A DNA stretch of 64,000 bases. Source: HGM04593 sp045588485 (GTDB lineage: Bacteria > Bacteroidota > Bacteroidia > Bacteroidales > Bacteroidaceae). The translations under genes and the position numbers were made by a program. Location: contig JAZNEI010000031.1 of NCBI GenBank assembly GCA_045588485.1, positions 38,512-102,511 on the forward strand. Reading direction: 5' to 3'. Below, one piece after another: positions 35,523 through 43,373 of the stretch. The notes under the pieces are model-generated. The model made no database searches, was not told where the DNA came from, and worked only from the letters and a program-made list of their open reading frames with translations. Within the stretch, counting starts at the first letter, position 1, and every line of letters starts with the position of its first letter.

Positions 35523-36029
35523 ATGAAGAAATTTATTGTTTTAGGATTGGGTCTTTGCTTCGTTTTGTCTTTCAGCTCATGCAAGACTTCAAAGGAGAGT
35601 GCTTATAAAACAGCATATGATCAGGCTAAGCAACAAGAGCTTGTTCAGGGCGAGAGTCAGGTGGCCGAGCCTATTGAGATTGCTCCTGTGACAACATCAA
35701 CTTCTAATACAACAACAGCTGCTCCCGTTGATATGACTTATCGCGAGGAGAAGGTGGTGCTTGCAACAGGTGAGCAGGGTGTGCTTAAGGCATTCAGTGT
35801 TGTCTGTGGCAGTTTCGCTTCTAAAACAAATGCCGATGCTTTGAAAGCGATGCTTGTTGGTGAGGGTTACAGCGCACTTGTAGTTCAGAATCCGGCAACA
35901 GGAATGTACCGTGTAGTTTGTGCTACTTACGATGATAAGGCACGTGCTGCTGAGGCTCGCGACCAGTTCAAGGCAAGCCACCCCACCGATGCCGACTTCC
36001 AGAAGTCGTGGTTGCTTTATAATAAGTAA
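35523..36029 (+). CDS. SPOR-domain lipoprotein
   Basis: A 168-residue lipoprotein (lipobox FSSC, Cys20). After a flexible Thr/Glu-rich stretch, the C-terminal 75 residues form a SPOR domain: FSVVCGSFASKTNADALKAML then YSALVVQNPATGMYRVVCATY and ARAEARDQF. SPOR domains bind denuded glycan strands at the division septum. It should be an outer-membrane anchored septal protein. It stands alone between its own promoter and terminator. Confidence 0.85.
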   Translation: MKKFIVLGLGLCFVLSFSSCKTSKESAYKTAYDQAKQQELVQGESQVAEPIEIAPVTTSTSNTTTAAPVDMTYREEKVVLATGEQGVLKAFSVVCGSFASKTNADALKAMLVGEGYSALVVQNPATGMYRVVCATYDDKARAAEARDQFKASHPTDADFQKSWLLYNK

Positions 36030-36063
36030 TATCGTTGGATAAATAAACATTTCTTGAGGATAC

Positions 36064-36098
36064 AAAAGATGGTACGGCTTTCTGCTGTACCATCTTTT
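36064..36098 (+). terminator. Terminator after SPOR lipoprotein gene
   Basis: A perfect 12-bp stem (36064-36075 with 36087-36098) and 11-nt loop; the T-run lies in the 3' arm. Confidence 0.75.
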
Positions 36099-36147
36099 TG
36101 TTATATACTATCATTCTGCGAAAATTAATTAAATATTGTTTAAATAT

Positions 36148-36177
36148 TTTGTAAGAGAAAAAAAAGTGCTATTTTCG
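36148..36177 (+). promoter_or_regulatory. Promoter of the L-fucose operon
   Basis: TTTG at 36148-36151 and TATTTTCG at 36170-36177 are 18 bp apart, close to the Bacteroidetes -33/-7 arrangement. The start of fucI lies about 43 bp downstream. No FucR-type regulator gene is adjacent in this window. Confidence 0.55.
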
Positions 36178-36220
36178 CAAACAGACAATTAAAATAACAC
36201 AAACTAACCTTTATATTTTT

Positions 36221-37993
36221 ATGAGTAAATACCCAAAAATAGGTATTCGTCCCACTATAGACGGTCGTCAGGGGGGAGTACGTGAGAGCCTTGAGGAGAA
36301 AACAATGAATTTGGCAAAGGCAGTGGCAGAACTTATCTCGGCAAATGTAAGATATGCCGATGGTAAACCTGTCGAGTGCGTAATTGCCGATGGTACAATA
36401 GGTCGTGTTGCCGAGAGTGCTGCTTGTGCAGCAAAGTTCGAGCGCGAGAATGTAGGTGCAACTATTTCGGTTACATCATGCTGGTGCTACGGTAGCGAGA
36501 CAATGGATATGCATCCTCATTGGCCTAAGGCTGTATGGGGCTTCAACGGTACAGAGCGCCCCGGTGCGGTGTATCTTGCAGCGGTGCTTGCCGGTCACGC
36601 ACAGAAAGGTCTGCCCGCATTTGGAATCTATGGACACGATGTACAGGACCTTGACGATAATACAATCCCCGCAGATGTTGCCGAGAAAATCCTGCGTTGG
36701 GCACGTGCTGCTGTGGCTGTGGCTCAGATGCGTGGCGAGAGCTATCTTTCGGTAGGTAGCCAGTGTATGGGTATTGCAGGTTCTATCGTCGACCAGAACT
36801 TCTTCCAAGAGTATCTGGGTATGCGCAACGAAAGTGTCGATGAAACCGAGATTCTGCGTCGTATGGACGAGGGTATCTACGACCACGAAGAGTATGAGAA
36901 GGCTATGGCGTGGACCGAGAAATATTGCAAGCCTCGCGAGGGTTGGGACAAGAACCGCCCCGAGAAGCAGAAAGACCGTGCCGGCAAGGATGCCGATTGG
37001 GAGTTTGTTGTAAAGATGACTCTTATTGTGCGCGACCTGATGCTTGGTAATCCTCGTCTGCGCGAGATGGGATTCAAAGAGGAGGCTATCGGACACAATG
37101 CCATCGCAGCAGGATTCCAGGGACAGCGTCAGTGGACCGATTGGAAACCCAATGGCGACTTTACCGAGGCGCTCTTGTGCAGTACCTTCGACTGGAACGG
37201 CATACGCGAGGCTTACGTGCTTGCTACCGAGAATGATGCTTGCAACGGTGTTGCAATGCTCTTTGGCAAGCTGCTCACAGGTTGTGGACAGATGTTCTCG
37301 GATGTTCGTACATATTGGAGTCCCGAGGCTGTTAAGCGCGTAACAGGCAAAGAACTTACAGGTCTTGCAGCAGGTGGTATGATTCACCTCATTAACTCGG
37401 GCGCTACTACACTCGATGCAACGGGTGCAAGCACCAACGCACAGGGCGAGGCTTGTATGAAACCCTGTTGGGAGATGACCGAGGATGATGTTGAGGCTTG
37501 CTTGGGTAACACAAATTGGATGCCTGCCGACCGCGACTATTTCCGTGGAGGCGGTTTCTCGTCGAACTTTCTTTCTAAGGGTGGCATGCCTGTGACAATG
37601 AGTCGTCTTAACCTTGTAAAAGGCCTTGGTCCTGTTCTTCAGATTGCCGAGGGTTGGACAGCCGATGTTGCTCCCGAGATTCACGAGGTACTTAATATGC
37701 GCACCGACCCCACTTGGCCTACAACCTGGTTCGTTCCCCGTTTGTGCGACAAAGCTCCCTTTAAAGATGTTTATTCGGTGATGAACAATTGGGGTGCCAA
37801 TCACGGTGCGATAAGCTACGGACACATTGGCGCCGACCTCATAACCCTCGCTTCGATGCTGCGTATCCCCGTATGTATGCATAATGTCGAGGAGGATAAG
37901 ATTTTCCGTCCTGCCGCTTGGAATGCATTCGGTATGGATAAAGAGGGTGCCGATTATCGTGCCTGTCAGAACTACGGTCCTGTTTATAAATAA
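36221..37993 (+). CDS. fucI: L-fucose isomerase
   Basis: A 590-residue cytoplasmic enzyme converting L-fucose to L-fuculose, of the full length expected for FucI. The N-terminal PKIGIRPTIDGRQGGVRESLE is the family's signature start. Further conserved parts are the CWCYGSETMDM segment near 86-96, ASTNAQGEACMKP near 407 and MHNVEEDKIFRPAAWNAFGMDKEGADYRACQNYGP at the C-terminus. It is the first gene of a three-gene operon with a mutarotase and a fucose permease. Confidence 0.95.
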   Translation: MSKYPKIGIRPTIDGRQGGVRESLEEKTMNLAKAVAELISANVRYADGKPVECVIADGTIGRVAESAACAAKFERENVGATISVTSCWCYGSETMDMHPHWPKAVWGFNGTERPGAVYLAAVLAGHAQKGLPAFGIYGHDVQDLDDNTIPADVAEKILRWARAAVAVAQMRGESYLSVGSQCMGIAGSIVDQNFFQEYLGMRNESVDETEILRRMDEGIYDHEEYEKAMAWTEKYCKPREGWDKNRPEKQKDRAGKDADWEFVVKMTLIVRDLMLGNPRLREMGFKEEAIGHNAIAAGFQGQRQWTDWKPNGDFTEALLCSTFDWNGIREAYVLATENDACNGVAMLFGKLLTGCGQMFSDVRTYWSPEAVKRVTGKELTGLAAGGMIHLINSGATTLDATGASTNAQGEACMKPCWEMTEDDVEACLGNTNWMPADRDYFRGGGFSSNFLSKGGMPVTMSRLNLVKGLGPVLQIAEGWTADVAPEIHEVLNMRTDPTWPTTWFVPRLCDKAPFKDVYSVMNNWGANHGAISYGHIGADLITLASMLRIPVCMHNVEEDKIFRPAAWNAFGMDKEGADYRACQNYGPVYK

Positions 37994-38014
37994 TTTAATA
38001 ATTCTATAAGAGGT

Positions 38015-38049
38015 GAGCCTGTGGCCTCGCAGTTTCGGGTCGCAGGCTC
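38015..38049 (+). other. Intercistronic stem between fucI and the mutarotase gene
   Basis: A 9-bp stem with one G-U pair (38015-38023 with 38041-38049) in the 80-bp gap. No T-run follows, so it is more likely an mRNA-stabilising or processing hairpin than a terminator. Confidence 0.4.
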
Positions 38050-38073
38050 TCTGCTATTTATAAAAATATTATT

Positions 38074-38472
38074 ATGAGTGAAACAAAATTAACAGGTTAT
38101 AAGGTGCAACAATACGACGGCCCTGTAAAACGTTTCTGTCAGACACTTGACCTGAAGGATAATCCCGAACTCATTGCCGAGTATCGCAAACGTCATAGCG
38201 AGGGCGAGGCATGGAGTGAGATTCTCGATGGAATACGCGAGGTGGGTATCCTTGAGATGGAGATTTACATCGTCGGTACAAGGCTCTTTATGATTGTCGA
38301 GACACCGCTTGATTTTAATTGGAGTGAGGCAATGGCACGACTCTCGACGCTGCCGCGCCAACAGGAGTGGGAAGACTATATGTCCGAGTTTCAGGTGGCA
38401 CCTCCCGGTGCGTCGTCCGACGAAAAGTGGGTACTTATGGAGCGTATGTTCCACCTGTATAATGCAAAATAA
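38074..38472 (+). CDS. L-fucose/L-rhamnose mutarotase (RhaM-like)
   Basis: A 132-residue ferredoxin-like-fold protein of the L-rhamnose mutarotase family (PF05336). It interconverts alpha and beta anomers of 6-deoxysugars. The family marks are the KRFCQTLDLKDNPELIAEYRKRHS start, the GIREVGILEMEIYIVGTRLFMIVET core, and WEDYMSEFQ towards the end. Between fucI and fucP it most likely acts on L-fucose. The fucP gene starts 5 bp after its stop. Confidence 0.85.
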   Translation: MSETKLTGYKVQQYDGPVKRFCQTLDLKDNPELIAEYRKRHSEGEAWSEILDGIREVGILEMEIYIVGTRLFMIVETPLDFNWSEAMARLSTLPRQQEWEDYMSEFQVAPPGASSDEKWVLMERMFHLYNAK

Positions 38473-38477
38473 AAACT

Positions 38478-39782
38478 ATGGAGAATAACATTAAACCGAA
38501 ACTTGTAGAGAAGAAGTATCTGCTTCCGTTCATTCTTATAACCTCACTCTTTGCTCTGTGGGGTTTTGCCAATGATATTACCAATCCTATGGTAGCGGCT
38601 TTCCAAACATTGATGGAATTACCTGCTTCCGAGGCATCTTTGGTGCAGTTTGCTTTCTATGGCGGATATGCTACTATGGCGGTTCCTGCCGCACTTTTCA
38701 TACGAAAATATAGTTATAAGAGTGCAATCTTGCTTGGATTGGCTCTCTATGCTATTGGAGCTTTCCTTTTTATTCCTGCGGCAAATTATCAGATGTTCTC
38801 GTTCTTCTGTGTGTCGTTATATATCCTTACATTCGGTCTTGCTTTCCTTGAGACAACGGCGAATCCGATGATTATGTCGTTGGGCGATAAGGAGACTGCC
38901 ACTCGACGTTTGAATCTTGCACAGGCTTTTAATCCTATGGGTTCGCTCTCGGGAATGGCAGTGGCATCACTGATTGTGCTTCCTTCGCTTATGTCGGATA
39001 AACGCGATGCGGCAGGTGAGGTTATCTTTCATGGGTTGAATGAGGCTGAAAAAGCTAATATTCGTCTGCACGACCTTGCTGTTATCCGCGACCCGTATGT
39101 GGCTATCGGATTGCTTGTAGTGCTGGTGTTTATTATTATTCTTATAACAAAGATGCCCCGAACAAAGGAGCAGGGCGAGAGAGGGCCTCTGAAAGATACT
39201 TTCGTGCGCTTGTGGGCTAATCGTCCCTATCGCGAGGGTGTTGTTGCACAGATGTTCTACGTGGCGGCTCAGATTATGGTGTGGACCTTCATCATCCAGT
39301 ATGCCGATAATTTGGGAATAAACAAGGCTACAGCGCAGAATTATAATATTTTGGCTATGATAATGTTCCTTTGCAGTAGATTCATTGCCACGTATCTTAT
39401 GCAATATGTCAATTCGCGTAAATTGCTCATGATATTCGGTGTGGGTGCTGCACTTGCATCATTGGGTACAATCCTTATTGTGGGTAAAGCGGGTCTTTAT
39501 TGCTTGGTTGCCATAAGTTTCTTTATGTCGCTTATGTTCCCCACAATATACGGAATAGCTCTTGAAAATGTCGAGAAACGTGACACCGAGCTTGGTGCCT
39601 CTTTCCTTGTGATGGCTATCGTTGGTGGCGCAGTAATGCCTCCCTTGCAGGGAATGGTGATAGACTGTGGAACTCTTTTTGGACTGCCGGCTGTAAATGT
39701 ATCTTATGCCTTGCCAATGGCATGCTTTATTATTGTTACAATATATGCTTATAGAAGCAGTAGGCTTTTGACTCATAAATAG
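38478..39782 (+). CDS. fucP: L-fucose:H+ symporter
   Basis: A 434-residue twelve-helix permease of the FHS branch of the major facilitator superfamily. The opening LFALWGFANDITNPMVAAFQ carries the Asn/Asp residues conserved in FucP, and ETTANPMIMSLG is the family motif after helix 4. It imports L-fucose with a proton into the cytoplasm for FucI. A terminator (39804-39829) lies directly behind it, closing the operon. Confidence 0.9.
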   Translation: MENNIKPKLVEKKYLLPFILITSLFALWGFANDITNPMVAAFQTLMELPASEASLVQFAFYGGYATMAVPAALFIRKYSYKSAILLGLALYAIGAFLFIPAANYQMFSFFCVSLYILTFGLAFLETTANPMIMSLGDKETATRRLNLAQAFNPMGSLSGMAVASLIVLPSLMSDKRDAAGEVIFHGLNEAEKANIRLHDLAVIRDPYVAIGLLVVLVFIIILITKMPRTKEQGERGPLKDTFVRLWANRPYREGVVAQMFYVAAQIMVWTFIIQYADNLGINKATAQNYNILAMIMFLCSRFIATYLMQYVNSRKLLMIFGVGAALASLGTILIVGKAGLYCLVAISFFMSLMFPTIYGIALENVEKRDTELGASFLVMAIVGGAVMPPLQGMVIDCGTLFGLPAVNVSYALPMACFIIVTIYAYRSSRLLTHK

Positions 39783-39803
39783 AAATGTCTGATATGTAAT
39801 GTG

Positions 39804-39829
39804 AAAATCCCGCTTTTTTGTGGGATTTT
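39804..39829 (+). terminator. Terminator of the fucose operon
   Basis: Stem AAAATCCC/GGGATTTT (39804-39811 with 39822-39829) and T-rich downstream sequence, 22 bp after the fucP stop. Confidence 0.7.
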
Positions 39830-39896
39830 TACGTTATTATAGCGTTGTTTATATTTTTTTTTGATGCAATAGAGAAAACCTTTCGGGTTATTTGGC

Positions 39897-39904
39897 TAAC
39901 TTTG
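39897..39904 (+). promoter_or_regulatory. -7 element upstream of ruvX
   Basis: TAACTTTG matches TAnnTTTG. It lies within the first codons of the long open frame that begins at 39892, so that ATG cannot be the start. The transcript would have a leader of about 160 nt with no recognised structure. Confidence 0.5.
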
Positions 39905-40071
39905 CACTCGTATTACGATTTATCCTCATCCCTACGAGCGACAAGGCTTTAACGTCTGTGTTATATCGACCGAATGAGAATCTCTCCTCGCTATTATTTG
40001 AGATTACTCACGCAAGGTTCGGAATGACAAACGTTGCAGCGATTAAAGAATTAAGAGATAATAAGAAATTA

Positions 40072-40503
40072 ATGGCACGCATTTTGGCTATAGACTATGG
40101 GAAACGACGCACCGGATTGGCTGTGACAGATGAGTTACAGTTGATTGCGGGTGGGCTAACCACTGTTGATACCAAAGAGCTTCTTAACTATCTTCTCGAC
40201 TATATCAAGCGCGAACCGGTAGAATGTATAGTCATCGGACTTCCCAAACAGATGAATAACCAACTGTCCGAGAATATGGTGCGCATAGAACCATTTGTTA
40301 ATCGTCTGCGTAAACTCGTTGATATCCCTGTCGAGTATTACGACGAGCGTTTTACATCGGTGCTGGCACAGAAGGCTATATTGGAGTCGGGAATTAAAAA
40401 GCAGGCCCGACGCAACAATAAAGAGCTGATAGATGAAATAAGCGCTACCATTATATTACAGTCGTATATGGAGAGTCGAAGATTGAAAAAAACAATGTTA
40501 TGA
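40072..40503 (+). CDS. ruvX: Putative Holliday junction resolvase RuvX (YqgF)
   Basis: A 143-residue RNase H-fold protein of the YqgF/RuvX family. The motifs are LAIDYGKRRTGLAV (first Asp, residues 5-18), VIGLPKQMNNQLSE near 60-73, and YYDERFTSVLAQKAI near 95-109. The family is implicated in rRNA end maturation and Holliday junction cleavage. The start at 40072 (MARILAIDYG) follows the promoter and matches the family; an upstream 60-residue extension is not conserved. Its stop overlaps the start of def in ATGA. Confidence 0.88.
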   Translation: MARILAIDYGKRRTGLAVTDELQLIAGGLTTVDTKELLNYLLDYIKREPVECIVIGLPKQMNNQLSENMVRIEPFVNRLRKLVDIPVEYYDERFTSVLAQKAILESGIKKQARRNNKELIDEISATIILQSYMESRRLKKTML

Positions 40504-41057
40504 TATTACCTATTTATTTGTACGGACAGAGTGTCCTTAGAAAAGTTACCGAGGATATAACACCAGAATATCCCGAGTTGAAGAAACTTATAGCAGATAT
40601 GTTCGAGACCCTTACACAAGCCGAGGGTATTGGCCTTGCTGCACCGCAGATTGGATTGCCAATCCGCCTTGTGATTATCGACCTTGACCCTCTTGCCGAG
40701 GACTATCCCGAATTCAAAGACTTTAAGAAGGTCTATATCAATGCACATATAGTAGAGACCTCCGAGGAGACCGAAGCAATGGAAGAGGGTTGCCTGAGTG
40801 TTCCCGGAATACACGAGAAGGTGACACGTCCCACACGTATACGTGTACAGTATATGGATGAAAACTTTAACGAGTATGACGAGTGGGTCGATGGCTTCCT
40901 TGCACGTGTGATGCAGCACGAGTTCGACCACCTCGAGGGTAAAGTGTTTGTCGACCGTCTCTCGCCCCTGCGTCGTCAGATGAATAAAAACCGTCTGATG
41001 AATCTGCTTAAGGGTAAGGCACACTGTACATATAAGACAAAAAGAGTTCTTAAATGA
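40500..41057 (+). CDS. def: Peptide deformylase
   Basis: A 185-residue metal-dependent enzyme that removes the formyl group from nascent N-terminal methionines. All three family motifs are present: GIGLAAPQIG (near 42-51), EGCLSVPG (near 97-104) and QHEFDHLEG (HExxH, near 139-147). It overlaps ruvX by 4 bp at its start and the TPR gene by 4 bp at its end, so translation is coupled in one operon. Confidence 0.95.
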   Translation: MILPIYLYGQSVLRKVTEDITPEYPELKKLIADMFETLTQAEGIGLAAPQIGLPIRLVIIDLDPLAEDYPEFKDFKKVYINAHIVETSEETEAMEEGCLSVPGIHEKVTRPTRIRVQYMDENFNEYDEWVDGFLARVMQHEFDHLEGKVFVDRLSPLRRQMNKNRLMNLLKGKAHCTYKTKRVLK

Positions 41058-43066
41058 GTAGAGTGGGAAAGATAATCCTCGCTCTGCTGATGATGTTCCC
41101 TCTATTTGTCAAGGCGCAACTGAATACCGAGCAGGTGATGATAATAGGGCGCAATGCGCTCTATTTCGAGGATTATGTTCTCTCTATACAATACTTTAAT
41201 AAGGTTATAGCGGCACGTCCCTATCTGCACGAACCCTATTTCTTCCGTGCGCTTGCCAAATATCATCTCGACGATTATAAAGGTGCCGAGGAAGACCTCA
41301 CAAAATCAATAGAGCGAAATCCTTACGTATCGCGCAGCTACCAGTTGCGCGGGCTTTGTCGTGCCGGTTTGGAGGGGTATGTCGATGCCGAACGCGATTT
41401 TCGCATGGCAATAAAATATGACCCTCAGAATCCTATCCTGTGGCAAAATCTTGCAGTAACGGCAATAAAGCGTGAACAGTGGAGTGCGGCGGCCGAGATA
41501 ATAGACTCTATGCTCATATTTTCACCACGCAATGTCGATGCTTATCTTATGCGTACACAAGTAGCAATAAAGCAAGAGGACACGCTGATGGTACAGCGCA
41601 TGATGACCGAGGCTTTCAAATGCGACAAATACTCGCCCGAGGTATTTTCCCTTGGTGCTATGCTGCTTTGTGACAAGGAACGCTACGAAGAGGCCGAGGA
41701 GAGTATCAACCGTGCCATAGAACTGATGCCCGGACGCGGAAGCAGCTATCTGAACCGTGCGCTCATACGCTACTACCGCAATAATCTGCGTGGTGCGATG
41801 GATGATTACGATCTTGCGTTGTATGTCGACCCCGATAATTTCTATGGCTATTATAACCGTGGACTTCTGCGTATGCAGCTTGGTGACGACAATCGCGCAA
41901 TAGAGGACTTCGATAAGGTGCTTGATATAGACCCCGATAATGCCATGGCGCGTTTCAACCGTTCTATTCTAAGGAGTAATACGGGCGATTTTTCGGGTGC
42001 TATAGATGATATAACACGTGTATTAGAGGATTTTCCTACTTTTGAATATGGTTACTATTGTCGCGCCGAGGCACGGCGTAAGATTGGTGATAAAAAGGGT
42101 GCCGAGGCCGACGAGATGTGGCTTTTGCAGTATCGTATGAAGAACAGCCTTGCTCAAGGGGCATCCTCGAATGACTCGGTTCGGAGTAATGGAGAAAAGG
42201 TGCGCCGTCGTTCCGACCGTAACGTGAATAACTACAATAAGATGGTTGTTGCCGATGACGAACCCGGCAGACAGTATGCAACCAACTATAGAGGTAAGGT
42301 GCAGAACCGTAATATACACATTGAACTGTTGCCTATGTTTGCTGTGACCTATTACGAGCGCCCAAGAGACATTAGTACTTTCATACACTACTATAAGCCC
42401 ATCGACGACCTTGTGCGCTCGGGAATGTTGTTGCAGAATGTGTTGCTTACCAACGACGAGAGGGCTTTGAGCGAGCATGAAGTCGAGAGACATTTTACCG
42501 GTATCGACATAAATTCGAAGCATATAGCCGAGTATCCCGATGTGTTGGCTTATCGCCTTGCACGAGCACTCGATTTCTATCTTGTGCAGGATTTCAGTGC
42601 TTCGCTTAGCGACCTTGACGTGGCACTTGCCCTCGAAGGCGATATGTGGCTTGTCTATTTTATTCGTGCAACGGTGCGTGCAAAATTACTCGAGTCGCAG
42701 AGCGTAAACCGTATGGCTGCCGATGGCTCGTATGCCGTAGCCAAAGAGAATGCACTGCCCGATATCGACTATCGTATAGCGCGTAACGACCTTGATATGG
42801 TTATTGCCGAAATGCCTGATTTTGCATACGCCTATTATAACAGGGCAAATGTGTCGGCTAAATTGAGTGATTTCAAGTCGGCGGTGGTCGATTATAACAG
42901 GGCTATTGAACTTGACGATAAACTGGCCGAGGCATACTACAATAGAGGTCTTGCCAAAATATATCTGGGACAGACACACGAAGGCATAGCCGACCTTGGT
43001 AAAGCCGGTGAACTTGGAATATATTCGGCGTATAATGTGATTAAACGCTTTTCGGGGCAGGAATAG
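41054..43066 (+). CDS. TPR-repeat exported protein
   Basis: A 670-residue protein with a signal peptide (about 1-21, ending VKAQ). Two blocks of tetratricopeptide repeats are visible: about 40-330 (for example YHLDDYKGAEEDLTKSIE, YNRGLLRMQLGDDNRAIEDF) and about 500-660 (YYNRANVSAKLSDFKSAVVDY). A charged, less ordered stretch separates them (about 345-480). It probably scaffolds protein contacts in the periplasm. The conserved position behind def in Bacteroidetes is notable, and its 4-bp overlap with def implies coupling. No specific partner is known. Confidence 0.82.
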   Translation: MSRVGKIILALLMMFPLFVKAQLNTEQVMIIGRNALYFEDYVLSIQYFNKVIAARPYLHEPYFFRALAKYHLDDYKGAEEDLTKSIERNPYVSRSYQLRGLCRAGLEGYVDAERDFRMAIKYDPQNPILWQNLAVTAIKREQWSAAAEIIDSMLIFSPRNVDAYLMRTQVAIKQEDTLMVQRMMTEAFKCDKYSPEVFSLGAMLLCDKERYEEAEESINRAIELMPGRGSSYLNRALIRYYRNNLRGAMDDYDLALYVDPDNFYGYYNRGLLRMQLGDDNRAIEDFDKVLDIDPDNAMARFNRSILRSNTGDFSGAIDDITRVLEDFPTFEYGYYCRAEARRKIGDKKGAEADEMWLLQYRMKNSLAQGASSNDSVRSNGEKVRRRSDRNVNNYNKMVVADDEPGRQYATNYRGKVQNRNIHIELLPMFAVTYYERPRDISTFIHYYKPIDDLVRSGMLLQNVLLTNDERALSEHEVERHFTGIDINSKHIAEYPDVLAYRLARALDFYLVQDFSASLSDLDVALALEGDMWLVYFIRATVRAKLLESQSVNRMAADGSYAVAKENALPDIDYRIARNDLDMVIAEMPDFAYAYYNRANVSAKLSDFKSAVVDYNRAIELDDKLAEAYYNRGLAKIYLGQTHEGIADLGKAGELGIYSAYNVIKRFSGQE

Positions 43067-43373
43067 TTGTTGTAAAAGAGTGAATTTTCATTCATCAACT
43101 CAAAAAAGAGATAAAAAATACTTATATACAACCGTTTCAGCGAATAATTTATTATCTTAGCGCCGCTTTAAGAAAAAAGAATTAATAATAAGAGTAAGAA
43201 ACTGTTTGTTTTTATATCGTCGGTCTTTATAGAGCAAAAAATGGTGTGTTTTGTTGTTTTTCAGAGCAATATAATCGTAAAAAGAGCAGAGCAGACTTTT
43301 TGATTGTAAATGACAGCGAGGCATGCAGCTTCTCTGCTTTTTGAGAATTTTAACAGCTTATAAATTTTATACT
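43067..43373. other. Long leader region of thrS
   Basis: 307 bp without a gene. A -7-like TATCTTAG lies at 43153-43160, giving a leader of about 205 nt. Within it AGCAGAG (43285-43291) can pair with CTCTGCT (43332-43338), which is followed by a run of T, so a terminator- or operator-like structure just before the start is possible. Confidence 0.4.

Noticed and set aside
36476..37882. 468-residue open frame on the minus strand opposite fucI
   Set aside because: It is the antisense shadow of a highly conserved enzyme, with no start context, and its composition is Cys/His-rich as in shadow frames.
39892..40071. 60-residue N-terminal extension of RuvX
   Set aside because: Contains the -7 element at 39897-39904 and is unlike the family, which begins at MARILAIDYG.
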